Shown here: piece by piece, positions 8,618 to 16,381 of the stretch | Layout: the number at the start of each line of letters is the position of its first letter | Position numbering within the stretch: the stretch's first letter is position 1 | The notes under the pieces: generated by a model | Told to the model about the DNA's origin: nothing | Databases searched by the model: none | Seen by the model: the letters and a program-made list of their open reading frames with translations, nothing else | NCBI RefSeq assembly: GCF_032477075.1 | Contig: NZ_JAWDXO010000003.1 | Coordinates: forward strand, 1 to 64,000 | DNA length: 64,000 nucleotides | Reading direction: 5' to 3' | Origin: Fusobacterium sp. | GTDB taxonomy: Bacteria > Fusobacteriota > Fusobacteriia > Fusobacteriales > Fusobacteriaceae | Translations under genes and position numbers: made by a program

Positions 8618-8710
8618 TTATTTATATCTATCAAATTTCCTCTTTAAATATCCACTCACCATTTTATCCGCCTCTGATTTTTTTATCCGATCTTCTATGT
8701 ATTTTCTCAT
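8618..8710 (-). CDS. Small basic ORF (30 aa) directly upstream of the BASS gene
   Basis: ATG at 8710-8708 follows AAGGGGAGAAAAAA, a good ribosome site with about 7-nt spacing. The frame encodes 30 residues beginning MRKYIEDRIKK and ending YLKRKFDRYK, strongly charged and probably helical, with no membrane segment. Its TAA (8620-8618) overlaps the AAGGAG of the BASS transporter gene, an arrangement expected of translational coupling. I do not recognise a family. It could be a leader peptide that tunes translation of the transporter or a small accessory protein. Support comes from the ribosome site, the placement and the charged composition in otherwise very AT-rich DNA. No homology was tested. 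Confidence 0.5.
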   Translation of the reverse strand: MRKYIEDRIKKSEADKMVSGYLKRKFDRYK

Positions 8711-8753
8711 TTTTTTCTCCCCTTCTATGTTTTTTAAAATTTTTGTAAAAAAA

Positions 8754-8773
8754 AACAGCCTCGTCAGGCTGTT
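8754..8773 (-). terminator. Terminator or attenuator between two small ORFs
   Basis: AACAGCC (8754-8760) and GGCTGTT (8767-8773) form a perfect 7-bp stem with a 6-nt loop, followed on the minus strand by nine T. It lies 40 bases past the stop of the 43-codon ORF and about 43 bases before the start of the 30-codon ORF. It either ends the first unit or acts as an attenuator ahead of the BASS/gldA unit. Confidence 0.85.
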
Positions 8774-8812
8774 AAACATACACTTTAAATATACTTAGTC
8801 AGATTCCTTATT

Positions 8813-8944
8813 CTATCCTAAATATCTTAAGCCCAGTCCATTTTTCCTAACATAATCTTTTGCATATAAAAATTTATTGCTTATAATGACTATTATAACC
8901 AATATTATACATATGCTTATTATTATGTTAGCTGATAAATACAT
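8813..8944 (-). CDS. Small single-span membrane protein (43 aa)
   Basis: ATG (8944-8942) follows AAAAAGGAGTCCAGTT, a near-ideal ribosome site with 7-nt spacing. The frame encodes 43 residues. Residues 5-22 are almost all Ile, Val, Leu and Ser (a membrane span), followed by a basic tail (NKFLYAKDYVRKNG). A TAG at 8815-8813 ends it and an intrinsic terminator follows 40 bases later. It is therefore a complete small gene by form. I do not recognise it. Small one-span proteins near carriers are sometimes accessory subunits, but nothing here proves a link with the BASS transporter. The segment ACTCCTTTTTATA beneath its ribosome site is repeated about 33 bases upstream. Bases 8945-9141 are otherwise AT-rich with no gene. 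Confidence 0.6.
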   Translation of the reverse strand: MYLSANIIISICIILVIIVIISNKFLYAKDYVRKNGLGLRYLG

Positions 8945-9141
8945 AACTGGACTCCTTTTTATAATTTTTTATTTTCTTATAATACTCCTTTTTATAGAAA
9001 AATACAAGTGTTTTTTTGAAAAAAATAAAAATAAATTTTTATTTTTATTTTAATCTCCTCTTTATTTTTATTTTTTTTCAATAATATTTAAATACTAAAA
9101 ATTTAAAATTTCATAATTTTAGTTTGAATATCAAATTTTTA

Positions 9142-9170
9142 TTGACACAAAATAATTATATTGATATAAT
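9142..9170 (+). promoter_or_regulatory. Promoter of the iron-complex-type binding protein gene
   Basis: TTGACA (9142-9147), a 17-base spacer and TATAAT (9165-9170) are a perfect sigma-70 promoter. Transcription would start near 9177, giving a leader of about 130 nt that contains the palindrome at 9205-9229. Confidence 0.88.
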
Positions 9171-9204
9171 CCTATCATAAAAAGTTTATAAAATAAATTT
9201 ATGT

Positions 9205-9229
9205 TAAGATAGATTAAGTCTATCTTAAA
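9205..9229. promoter_or_regulatory. Perfect palindrome in the binding-protein leader (operator?)
   Basis: TTAAGATAGA (9205-9214) and TCTATCTTAA (9220-9229) are perfect 10-base inverted arms around TTAAG. It lies about 28-52 bases after the predicted transcription start. No long T-run follows directly, so an operator for a dimeric repressor is more likely than a terminator. It does not resemble the GATAATGATAATCATTATC Fur box, so the regulator is unknown. Confidence 0.55.
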
Positions 9230-9306
9230 TATAACTTTATTTTTTTGGAGCAATAATTTTAACTAAATTTAAAAGGACTATGCAGTCAGAAGAAGGAGTA
9301 GCGAAA

Positions 9307-10194
9307 GTGAAAAAAATAATAATACTTATAATATCTTTTTTTACCAGTATATCTTTATATTCCTACGAAATTAAAGATAATTTTCTCCATGATTCTTTTG
9401 GAAATTCCATAGAATTAAAAAAATATAATAGAATGGTAATCATAGACTTAGCTGTAGTTGAAACTATATTTATGCTCAATGGAGAAGAATGTATAGCTGG
9501 AATTGTAAAGAATTCTCAAAGTAAGGTATGGCCATATGAGAAAACTGAAAACCTTGCCTCTGTTGGTACCCCTCATAAACCTTCATTTGAAAAAATTATT
9601 TCTTTAGAACCAGATTTAGTAATACTGAATGAAGGTTCTGCATTAGCCTCTTCATTAAAAGAATTAAATATTCCATTTATTTTTCATAATTCTCTAAAAA
9701 GTCCTGATACAATATTAGAAAGTATAAAAATATTTGGAGTTCTCTTGAATAAAGAAAATAATGCAGATATTTTATATAATGAAAGTTGGAAAAAATTGAA
9801 AAATATAAAAGAAAAAGAGAAAATAAATCCTTTAAATTTAAAAGGAATGATAGTTTATTCTGCTTCTCCATTAGTTTCTTTCAGTAATAAATATCTTCCA
9901 GGAAAAGCTTTAACATATATGGGAGTGGAAAATATTGCTGGTGACCTTACTGGAAATATGCCAATAATATCTTCTGAACATATTTTAGCAAAAAATTTAG
10001 ATGTTATTATCGTTTCAAAAAATGTTGGAGGAGTTGAGGAATTATTGAAAGTAAATCCTCTTTTATCTGAAACAAAGGCTGCCAAAGAAAAAAATATTAT
10101 TGTATTTGATGCTATTGATTTTTTGAGAGGATCTCCCAGACTTTTTGAAACTATGGAGGTTCTTTATAAACAGCTAAGTGAAATAAAGAAATGA
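9307..10194 (+). CDS. Iron-siderophore/heme/cobalamin-type ABC binding protein
   Basis: About 295 residues. The frame is open from 9280, but AAGGAG at 9292-9297 and the signal peptide indicate the GTG at 9307, read as KKIIILIISFFTSISLYS then cleavage near Tyr-Glu. The mature part has the helical-backbone class III binding fold (FecB/BtuF/TroA-like): a 'DSFGN' first strand, 'SVGTPHKPSFEKIISLEPDLVI', cut to SVGTPHKPSFEKI, and a C-terminal FDAIDFLRGSPR region. Such periplasmic proteins bring ferric siderophore, heme or cobalamin to an importer. No permease or ATPase is beside it, so it is an orphan that must work with a transporter elsewhere or act alone. It is monocistronic, with its own promoter and palindrome. 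Confidence 0.8.
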   Translation: MKKIIILIISFFTSISLYSYEIKDNFLHDSFGNSIELKKYNRMVIIDLAVVETIFMLNGEECIAGIVKNSQSKVWPYEKTENLASVGTPHKPSFEKIISLEPDLVILNEGSALASSLKELNIPFIFHNSLKSPDTILESIKIFGVLLNKENNADILYNESWKKLKNIKEKEKINPLNLKGMIVYSASPLVSFSNKYLPGKALTYMGVENIAGDLTGNMPIISSEHILAKNLDVIIVSKNVGGVEELLKVNPLLSETKAAKEKNIIVFDAIDFLRGSPRLFETMEVLYKQLSEIKK

Positions 10195-10212
10195 AATGAA
10201 TGATACAAAAAA

Positions 10213-10234
10213 GGATAACCTACAAAGGTTATCC
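10213..10234 (-). terminator. Terminator of the disA operon
   Basis: GGATAACC (10213-10220) and GGTTATCC (10227-10234) form an 8-bp stem with a 6-nt loop. The minus-strand side is followed by TTTTTTG. It lies 9 bases past the disA stop and may also help end the converging binding-protein transcript. Confidence 0.88.
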
Positions 10235-10242
10235 TCAATAAT

Positions 10243-11292
10243 TTATTTCTCTAATTCTACTGTAAATTTAAGTCTTTTCAGTCCATTTTTTATAGCTTTT
10301 ATTTTTAATTTGCTCAATTTTGTATCTGATAATTCTTCAATAGGAGCTTCCTGAATAGAAGAAAGTTCTCCATAATTTGATACAAGTTTTTCAATATCTT
10401 TTTTTGTAAGTTTACTTATTTTCCCAAGAATTCTATATCCTTTTGGGCTTATTTTATTATCTAAGCTGCTGTAACTTTTCTTATATCCGAGTACACTTGC
10501 AAAATTTTCAATCTCAAGAAGTTCTGCATTATTAAATTCTCTAAGCTGTGCAAGAATACTTTCATATTCAACTTCTTCACTTTTATAATCACTTAAAAAT
10601 TCCAACATTTCTTCATGTATATCTTGAGCCAGATCCTCTAATTGAAGCTCTATAAGTCTTCCTTCTGCTCCCAGTTCCAATACATATCCTTTTAACTCTT
10701 CTTCTATTCTCATCATCATTTCAAATCTCTGTAAAACCAATGCAGAATCATAAATAGTCACTATATCATCAAGTTCCAATATAGTTAGATTTGCTAGAGA
10801 TTTATCTAACACATATCTATATCTTTCCATAGTTTTCAAAGCCTGTGATGCTTCATTCATTATTTCAGACATATCTTTAAGTTTATATCTCATTTCGCTT
10901 TTATACAAACTTATAGTTTTTCTTCTTTCAGAAACAGCTATTACCAATTTATTAGTTTGTTTTCCTGCCCTCTGTGCTGTTCTATGTCTCGTTCCACTTT
11001 CTTCAGATGAATATTTTCTGTCAACTTGAAGATGTACATTTGCATATATAATTGTTTTACATTCTTCATCAACTATTATAGCTCCATCCATTTTAGCCAA
11101 TTCAAATATTCTCTCTGGTGTATACTCACAATTTATATAAAATCCACCATCAAGCATTTTTTCTACTGCTTCATCCATACCAACCACTATTAATGCTCCA
11201 ATTCCCGCATCAATGATATTGTATACTCCTTCTCTCAGAGGTGTTCCAGGAGTTATCTGCAAGAGCATTTCTTCAAGTTTTTTATTGACCAT
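10243..11292 (-). CDS. disA: DNA integrity scanning diadenylate cyclase DisA
   Basis: A 349-residue protein with the DisA layout: an N-terminal DAC domain that makes cyclic di-AMP from two ATP, a helical spine, and a C-terminal helix-hairpin-helix DNA-binding domain (around KLTKKDIEKLVSNYGELSS, cut). The catalytic motifs are present: DGA at 69-71 and GTRHR at 100-104. In Bacillus, DisA scans DNA and stops making c-di-AMP at branched recombination structures. It overlaps the end of radA by 11 bases; RadA is a known partner and inhibitor of DisA in Bacillus, so the coupling makes functional sense. Assignment is secure. Confidence 0.96.
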   Translation of the reverse strand: MVNKKLEEMLLQITPGTPLREGVYNIIDAGIGALIVVGMDEAVEKMLDGGFYINCEYTPERIFELAKMDGAIIVDEECKTIIYANVHLQVDRKYSSEESGTRHRTAQRAGKQTNKLVIAVSERRKTISLYKSEMRYKLKDMSEIMNEASQALKTMERYRYVLDKSLANLTILELDDIVTIYDSALVLQRFEMMMRIEEELKGYVLELGAEGRLIELQLEDLAQDIHEEMLEFLSDYKSEEVEYESILAQLREFNNAELLEIENFASVLGYKKSYSSLDNKISPKGYRILGKISKLTKKDIEKLVSNYGELSSIQEAPIEELSDTKLSKLKIKAIKNGLKRLKFTVELEK

Positions 11293-12673
11293 CCTTGTTC
11301 ATCCTTTCTAAAAGTTCTTCTAAATTTTTTAAATATATTAATTTTAATTTATATTTGTTGCTGTTTTTTTCTATCTCTTTTCTATTAGCTTCTGGAATAT
11401 ATACTCCCTTGAATCCCAATTTTTCAAGTTCTTTCAACCTTTTTTCAATAAAAAAAACTTTTCTGATTTCCCCTCTTAGTCCTAACTCTCCAATAGCTGC
11501 TATCTTCTGGCTTATCTCTACACCTCTGTACACAGATAGAAGTGATATAAGAACAGCTAAATCTGCTGCTGGATCTTCTATACTCAAACCTCCAGGTATA
11601 TTCACAAACATATCTTTCATAGCAAGACTCATATGCATTTTCTTTTCTGCTATTGCAGTAAGAATTTGTATTCTGTTTCTATCAAATCCTTGAACTATTC
11701 TTTTTGGTATTCCTATACTTGATTCTGTAAGAAGTGTTTGTATCTCTAAAAGAAATACTTTTGTTCCTTCTAATACTGGAACTACCATACTTCCTGCATT
11801 TTTTTCATCTCTTTCACTTAAAAAATATTCTGAAGAGTTTTTTATTTCCTTCATTCCATCTTCTTCCATACTAAAAACAGCTAATTCATTAGTTGAACCA
11901 AATCTATTTTTAGTACTTCTTAAAATTCTATAAAAAAGCCCTTCCTCTCCTTCAAAATTAAATACAGCATCCACCATATGTTCAAGCATTTTTGGCCCTG
12001 CTACTTTTCCATCTTTAGTTATATGTCCTACTATAAAAAATGATATATTATACTTTTTAGCAAGCTCTATTATTTTTAAAGTACATTCTCTGATTTGTGT
12101 AGGTGTACCTGGTATTGAATCTATTGATGAATTATACAATGTCTGTATTGAGTCTACTATTACTACTTTAGGTTTTTTGGCTATGAGATATTCATAAATA
12201 TTAGATACATCTGTTTCAGCCATAAGAAATAAATCTTTAGCACTTATTTTAAGTCTTTCTCCTCTATTCTTTACTTGAGAAGGAGATTCTTCTCCTGAAA
12301 TATATATAACTGTTCCATAGGAAGTATATCTGTCAGCTACTTGAAGCAGAAGCGTTGATTTTCCTATTCCAGGATTTCCTGTTACTAATACCACTTCTCC
12401 TTGAAGAAGTCCCCCTCCTAATACTCTGTCAAATTCTTCTACCCCAGTTTTATATCTATACATATCCTCCATCTTTATATCTGAGAATGAATATACTTTT
12501 TCAGAAGTTTCCTTCACAGAAACAGCAGAAGAAATTACAGGTGCACCTGCTGATGTTATCTCTATTTCCTCTTCAAAAGTACCCCATTCATTACATTGAG
12601 GGCACTTTCCCAGCCATTTAGATGATTTATATCCACATTCACTGCAAACATAAAAACTTTTATTTTTAGCCAC
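11282..12673 (-). CDS. radA: DNA repair protein RadA (Sms)
   Basis: A 463-residue protein of full family length. The N-terminal C4 zinc finger uses Cys10, Cys13, Cys24 and Cys27. Walker A is GNPGIGKST at 99-107, the RadA-specific KNRFG motif is near 254, and the C-terminal third is a Lon-protease-like domain (PGGLSIEDPAADLA region). RadA is a RecA-like helicase that drives branch migration during homologous recombination. The gene sits between coaD (9 bases upstream) and disA (11-base overlap), so the recombination factor and the c-di-AMP damage sensor are co-expressed. Secure. Confidence 0.96.
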   Translation of the reverse strand: MAKNKSFYVCSECGYKSSKWLGKCPQCNEWGTFEEEIEITSAGAPVISSAVSVKETSEKVYSFSDIKMEDMYRYKTGVEEFDRVLGGGLLQGEVVLVTGNPGIGKSTLLLQVADRYTSYGTVIYISGEESPSQVKNRGERLKISAKDLFLMAETDVSNIYEYLIAKKPKVVIVDSIQTLYNSSIDSIPGTPTQIRECTLKIIELAKKYNISFFIVGHITKDGKVAGPKMLEHMVDAVFNFEGEEGLFYRILRSTKNRFGSTNELAVFSMEEDGMKEIKNSSEYFLSERDEKNAGSMVVPVLEGTKVFLLEIQTLLTESSIGIPKRIVQGFDRNRIQILTAIAEKKMHMSLAMKDMFVNIPGGLSIEDPAADLAVLISLLSVYRGVEISQKIAAIGELGLRGEIRKVFFIEKRLKELEKLGFKGVYIPEANRKEIEKNSNKYKLKLIYLKNLEELLERMNKDGQ

Positions 12674-12681
12674 TTTCTCTC

Positions 12682-13176
12682 CTATCCTTTGATAGTTTTT
12701 ACTTTTTCTTTTACTATCTCAGCTACCTTATCATCTACAAATATATCAAGCCTAGCTCCTACCATTGCTGCTTCTCTTACAGAACTTGAACTTAAATACA
12801 TGTATTCTCTTGCAGCTGGAATGAATACTGTTTCTACTTCTCCATAAGAAAGATCATGATTAGCAAAAGCATATCCAAGTTCATATTCATAATCTGAAAC
12901 TGCTCTTAATCCTCTAATTATTATATCTGCCCCATTTTCTTTCATAAAATTTATTAGTAGCCCATCAAAACTTTTTACTTCTATTCTGTCATTGTTTTCT
13001 CCAACTAAAAGTTTTATCATTTTTTTTCTTTCTTCAAGAGAAAACCAGTTTTTTTTATTACTATTATTCATCACTGCTACAATAAGCTTATCTGTTATTT
13101 TCAATGATTTCTTTATAACATCATAATGTCCTTTAGTTATGGGATCAAAACTTCCAGCATAAACACCTATTTTCAT
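12682..13176 (-). CDS. coaD: Phosphopantetheine adenylyltransferase CoaD
   Basis: A 164-residue nucleotidyltransferase of normal length. The substrate-binding GSFDPITKGHYDVI at the N-terminus holds the T/HxGH motif, and the C-terminal YLSSSSVREAA matches the ISSTxxR nucleotide-binding motif. CoaD joins AMP to 4'-phosphopantetheine to form dephospho-CoA, the penultimate step of coenzyme A synthesis. It lies in the run upstream of radA and downstream of the RNase G gene by 11 bases. CoA supply also serves the fab genes further upstream in the same block. Secure. Confidence 0.96.
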   Translation of the reverse strand: MKIGVYAGSFDPITKGHYDVIKKSLKITDKLIVAVMNNSNKKNWFSLEERKKMIKLLVGENNDRIEVKSFDGLLINFMKENGADIIIRGLRAVSDYEYELGYAFANHDLSYGEVETVFIPAAREYMYLSSSSVREAAMVGARLDIFVDDKVAEIVKEKVKTIKG

Positions 13177-13187
13177 AGTTCTCTCCT

Positions 13188-14657
13188 CTATTTAACCAGA
13201 ATTATTTCATATTGGCAACTATTATTTGTAGCTATTTCTAATTCTAATACTTTTTTCTTCATTTTTAAGAACTCTTTAATAATTTCAAAATATATTTCTT
13301 TAAAAGATTCTATAAGAGTTTTTGACAATTTTACCTTTATTGTTCTGATATCTTTATCTTCAGAACACATCTTAATTTCTTTCATAAGTTCATGAATAAG
13401 CGCATCTTGTGATTTAATTTTTCCCGTTCCATTACAATGGGGACATATTTCTTGAAAATAATATGCCAAGGGTTTTCCTGAACGCTTTCTTGTCATTTCT
13501 ACAAGCCCAAGATCAGTAAAATGTACAATATTATTTTTTATTCTATCTTTTTGTAAATATCTTTCTAAGACTTCTAACACTTTTATTTTATCTTCTTCTA
13601 TTCTCATATCAATGAAATCTATTATTATTATTCCACCAAAATTTCTAAGTCTAAGTTGCCTAGGTATCTCTTTTGCTGCCTCTATATTTGTATTTACAAC
13701 TGTTTCTTCAAGATTGAGGCTTCCTGTATTTTTTCCAGTATTTACATCAATACTGATAAGGGCTTCCGTCTTTTGTATAACAAGATATCCTCCACATTCT
13801 AACCACACCACTTCATTAAGAGCTTTCTCTATTTCTTCAGTTATTCCATATAAATCAAAAATATCCTTATCTTTTCCATCTTTGTACAATTTTATTTTTG
13901 TTTTAAGAGTTTTTTCACTAAAAGCATTAATATAGTCTATAACTTCCCAATATACCTCTTCATTATCTACTATAAGTTCATCTATATCATTAGAAAAAAT
14001 ATCCCTCAATACTGTAGTAATAATTCCATTATCTTTATACAGTACTTCTCCTATTTTAGCTCCTTTTATTTTCTTTTCTATATCTTCCCATTTTTTCACA
14101 AGATATTCTATTTCTCTTTCAAAATGGAATTCACTTTTCCCAAAAGCAGCAGTTCTTATTATTACTCCCATATTTTCAGGTTTTATTTCTTTAAATATAC
14201 TTTCTAATCTTTCTCTTTCCTTTTCATCTTTTATTTTTTTTGAAATAGCTATATGATCATTATTAGGCATAAGCACTAAATATTTTCCTGGTATTGTAAA
14301 ATGTGTAGTGACTCTAGCTCCCTTTGTACCACGAGGTTCATTGAGTATTTGCACTACTACATCATCTCCTACATTTAATATATCTTCAATAGGTCTGCTG
14401 CTATTTAATATTCCATCTAAATATTTTTCTTCAAATTCTCTCAAATCATTTACATAAAGAAAACCATTTTTTTCTAATCCAATATTTACAAAAGCTGATT
14501 CCATTCCTGGAAGAACATTAGCTACCTTTCCTTTATATATACTTCCATTTATTCGTCCTTCTTCCTCTCTCTCAACAAGTATCTCCACAACTTTTCCATT
14601 TTCTACTATTGCTGCTCTGGATTGAAATTCATCTATATTAATTACTATCTGATTCAT
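13188..14657 (-). CDS. rng: Ribonuclease E/G family protein
   Basis: About 489 residues, RNase G length without the long RNase E C-terminal scaffold. An S1 RNA-binding domain lies at roughly 35-125 (SIYKGKVANVLPGMESAFVN region). The DNase I-like catalytic core holds the ISIDVNTG and IIIIDFIDM metal-binding aspartates, and the zinc-link CPHCNGTG is near 415. It cleaves single-stranded RNA at AU-rich sites with a preference for 5'-monophosphate ends and takes part in rRNA and mRNA processing. The frame is open to 14672, but AAAGGAG just before the ATG at 14657 marks the better start (MNQIVIN). It overlaps the preceding radical SAM gene by 20 bases. Confidence 0.92.
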   Translation of the reverse strand: MNQIVINIDEFQSRAAIVENGKVVEILVEREEEGRINGSIYKGKVANVLPGMESAFVNIGLEKNGFLYVNDLREFEEKYLDGILNSSRPIEDILNVGDDVVVQILNEPRGTKGARVTTHFTIPGKYLVLMPNNDHIAISKKIKDEKERERLESIFKEIKPENMGVIIRTAAFGKSEFHFEREIEYLVKKWEDIEKKIKGAKIGEVLYKDNGIITTVLRDIFSNDIDELIVDNEEVYWEVIDYINAFSEKTLKTKIKLYKDGKDKDIFDLYGITEEIEKALNEVVWLECGGYLVIQKTEALISIDVNTGKNTGSLNLEETVVNTNIEAAKEIPRQLRLRNFGGIIIIDFIDMRIEEDKIKVLEVLERYLQKDRIKNNIVHFTDLGLVEMTRKRSGKPLAYYFQEICPHCNGTGKIKSQDALIHELMKEIKMCSEDKDIRTIKVKLSKTLIESFKEIYFEIIKEFLKMKKKVLELEIATNNSCQYEIILVK

Positions 14658-15678
14658 TAATCTCCTTTCCAAGGATGTCTAATCTTGAATATATTCTGCC
14701 ATTTATAACAATTTCATTTTTGCCAATACTATTGTCTATTTTTATATTAAAATATTTTTTCAGTCTCATTCTATTTGCTTTTTTTATTCCTACTAATTTT
14801 GATATATTTCTTTCATTTGCTTTTATATCTAATCTTTTTTCTTTTTTAGCTATAGAACAAAAAAATTTATAATAAATTTCTGTTTCTACAAGTTCTCTAA
14901 AAGCAGGATGAAATGGTCCATCCAAAATTACTCCTTCTTCTTGTAAATCTTCACTTGGTTGAAGTCCAACTCTTACAATGTTCACTCCATTGCTTTCTAA
15001 AAGTGAGTATATTTTTCTAGTTCTTTCTATTGCTTCATCTATAGATAAAGCTTTGTATTCTCCATTTTTAAACATTTCTTCCAACTTTGTTCCCCTTATA
15101 ACAAGAGTAGGATATATTCTTGCTATGTCTGGTTTCATTTTTAAAGCTCTTTTTGCTGTTAAAAAATCACTTTCAAATGTTGACTCTGGAAGTCCTATCA
15201 TTAATTGTATTCCTAATTCAATGCTATATTCTTTCAATAAATTGCATGCTTCAGTTACTATTTCTACAGGATAATATCTTGCTGTAGCTTTCAGTACCTT
15301 TTCATCCAGAGATTGAACTCCAAGTTCTACTGAAGTCACTCCATATCTTTTTAACTGTTCCACAATCTCTCTATTTATACAGTCAGGCCTTGTAGATAAT
15401 CTTATACCATCTACTAACCCTTCTTTAACATATTTATGTACTGTCTCTAAATATTGTCTCTGAAGATCAAAAGAGATACCTGTAAAAGTTCCACCAAAAA
15501 AAGCCACTTCTTTCTTGGAATTCTTTGGCAGAGTTTCTAAATATGTTTCTATTATTTTTTTCAAATCTTTCATTGTCACATCAGTTTCACAACCATTTAT
15601 TTTTTTTTGATTACAAAAGACACAGGCATTGGGACAACCAAAATGGCTTATAAAAATAGGAATATTATAATGCTTCAT
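14638..15678 (-). CDS. Radical SAM protein, Elp3-like without acetyltransferase domain
   Basis: A 346-residue radical SAM enzyme. The iron-sulfur cluster motif is CPNACVFC near residue 15 (CxxxxCxxC-type: Cys14, Cys19 and Cys22 by my count), followed by EVAFFGGTFTG and a TIM-barrel with RLSTRPDCI and VELGVQSLDEKVL. These stretches resemble the Elp3/MiaB-like family of short bacterial proteins that lack the C-terminal acetyltransferase domain of true Elp3. Elp3 modifies tRNA wobble uridine; for these short forms the reaction is not established. Its position between rnc and rng, both RNA-processing genes, fits an RNA-related role. This family is often found beside rnc in Gram-positive-like gene orders. 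Confidence 0.82.
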   Translation of the reverse strand: MKHYNIPIFISHFGCPNACVFCNQKKINGCETDVTMKDLKKIIETYLETLPKNSKKEVAFFGGTFTGISFDLQRQYLETVHKYVKEGLVDGIRLSTRPDCINREIVEQLKRYGVTSVELGVQSLDEKVLKATARYYPVEIVTEACNLLKEYSIELGIQLMIGLPESTFESDFLTAKRALKMKPDIARIYPTLVIRGTKLEEMFKNGEYKALSIDEAIERTRKIYSLLESNGVNIVRVGLQPSEDLQEEGVILDGPFHPAFRELVETEIYYKFFCSIAKKEKRLDIKANERNISKLVGIKKANRMRLKKYFNIKIDNSIGKNEIVINGRIYSRLDILGKEINESDSN

Positions 15679-16372
15679 GGGTTTTTACACCTAGCTTTTT
15701 GCATAGTTCTTTAGCTGCTGACTGTTCTGCACTTTTTTTATTTTTTCCTGTTCCTCTACCTGTTTTTTCGCCAATTTTTACTTCTATTTCAAATATTTTT
15801 TGGTGATCAGGTCCAGTTTCTCTTATCACTTCATAAGAGGGTATTATTTTATATTCCCTTTGACTATATTCTTGCAGTATAGTTTTAAAATCCAATATAT
15901 CTTCATTTTTATCTACATGATCTATTGAATCTTTTATATGACTTAAAGCATATTTTTTTGCTGTTTCAAAATCTGAATCAAGATATATTGCCCCTAATAT
16001 TGCCTCAAATACATCACCCAATATAGAGCTTCTCTCTCTTCCTCCTGTCATTTCTTCTCCTTTACTTAAAAGAAGATATTTTCCAACATCCATTTTTTTT
16101 GAAATAGATGCCAATACAGGTTCACTTACAACCATAGATTTTATTTTAGCTAAGTCTCCTTCTGTTGAACTTTCATGGTTTTTATACAAATATTCAGTAA
16201 CAACAAGATCTAGAACTGCATCTCCAAGCAGTTCTAGTCTTTCATTACTTATTTTTTTATATCTCCAGTGTTCATTTCCAAAAGATCTATGGATAAGTGA
16301 ATTTTTCAGAAGCTCTTTATTATTAAAAGAATAACCTAAATTTCCTTCAAGCTCTAAATAATTCTTTTTCAC
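15665..16372 (-). CDS. rnc: Ribonuclease III
   Basis: A 235-residue enzyme of normal length. The signature ERLELLGDAVLDLVV holds the acidic residues of the active site (about 44-58), and a second conserved acidic stretch GDVFEAILGAIYLD follows near 117-130. The C-terminal 75 residues form a double-stranded RNA-binding domain (GTGKNKKSAEQSAAKELCKKLG). RNase III cleaves double-stranded RNA in rRNA precursors and structured mRNAs. It overlaps the next gene by 14 bases and follows fabF by 9 bases, a fab-rnc linkage seen in many bacteria. Secure. Confidence 0.96.
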   Translation of the reverse strand: MKKNYLELEGNLGYSFNNKELLKNSLIHRSFGNEHWRYKKISNERLELLGDAVLDLVVTEYLYKNHESSTEGDLAKIKSMVVSEPVLASISKKMDVGKYLLLSKGEEMTGGRERSSILGDVFEAILGAIYLDSDFETAKKYALSHIKDSIDHVDKNEDILDFKTILQEYSQREYKIIPSYEVIRETGPDHQKIFEIEVKIGEKTGRGTGKNKKSAEQSAAKELCKKLGVKTHEAL

Positions 16373-16381
16373 TTATCCTCC

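Noticed and set aside
9205..9229. Fur box at the iron-type binding-protein gene
   Set aside because: The palindrome is perfect, but its arms (TTAAGATAGA) do not match the GATAATGATAATCATTATC pattern.
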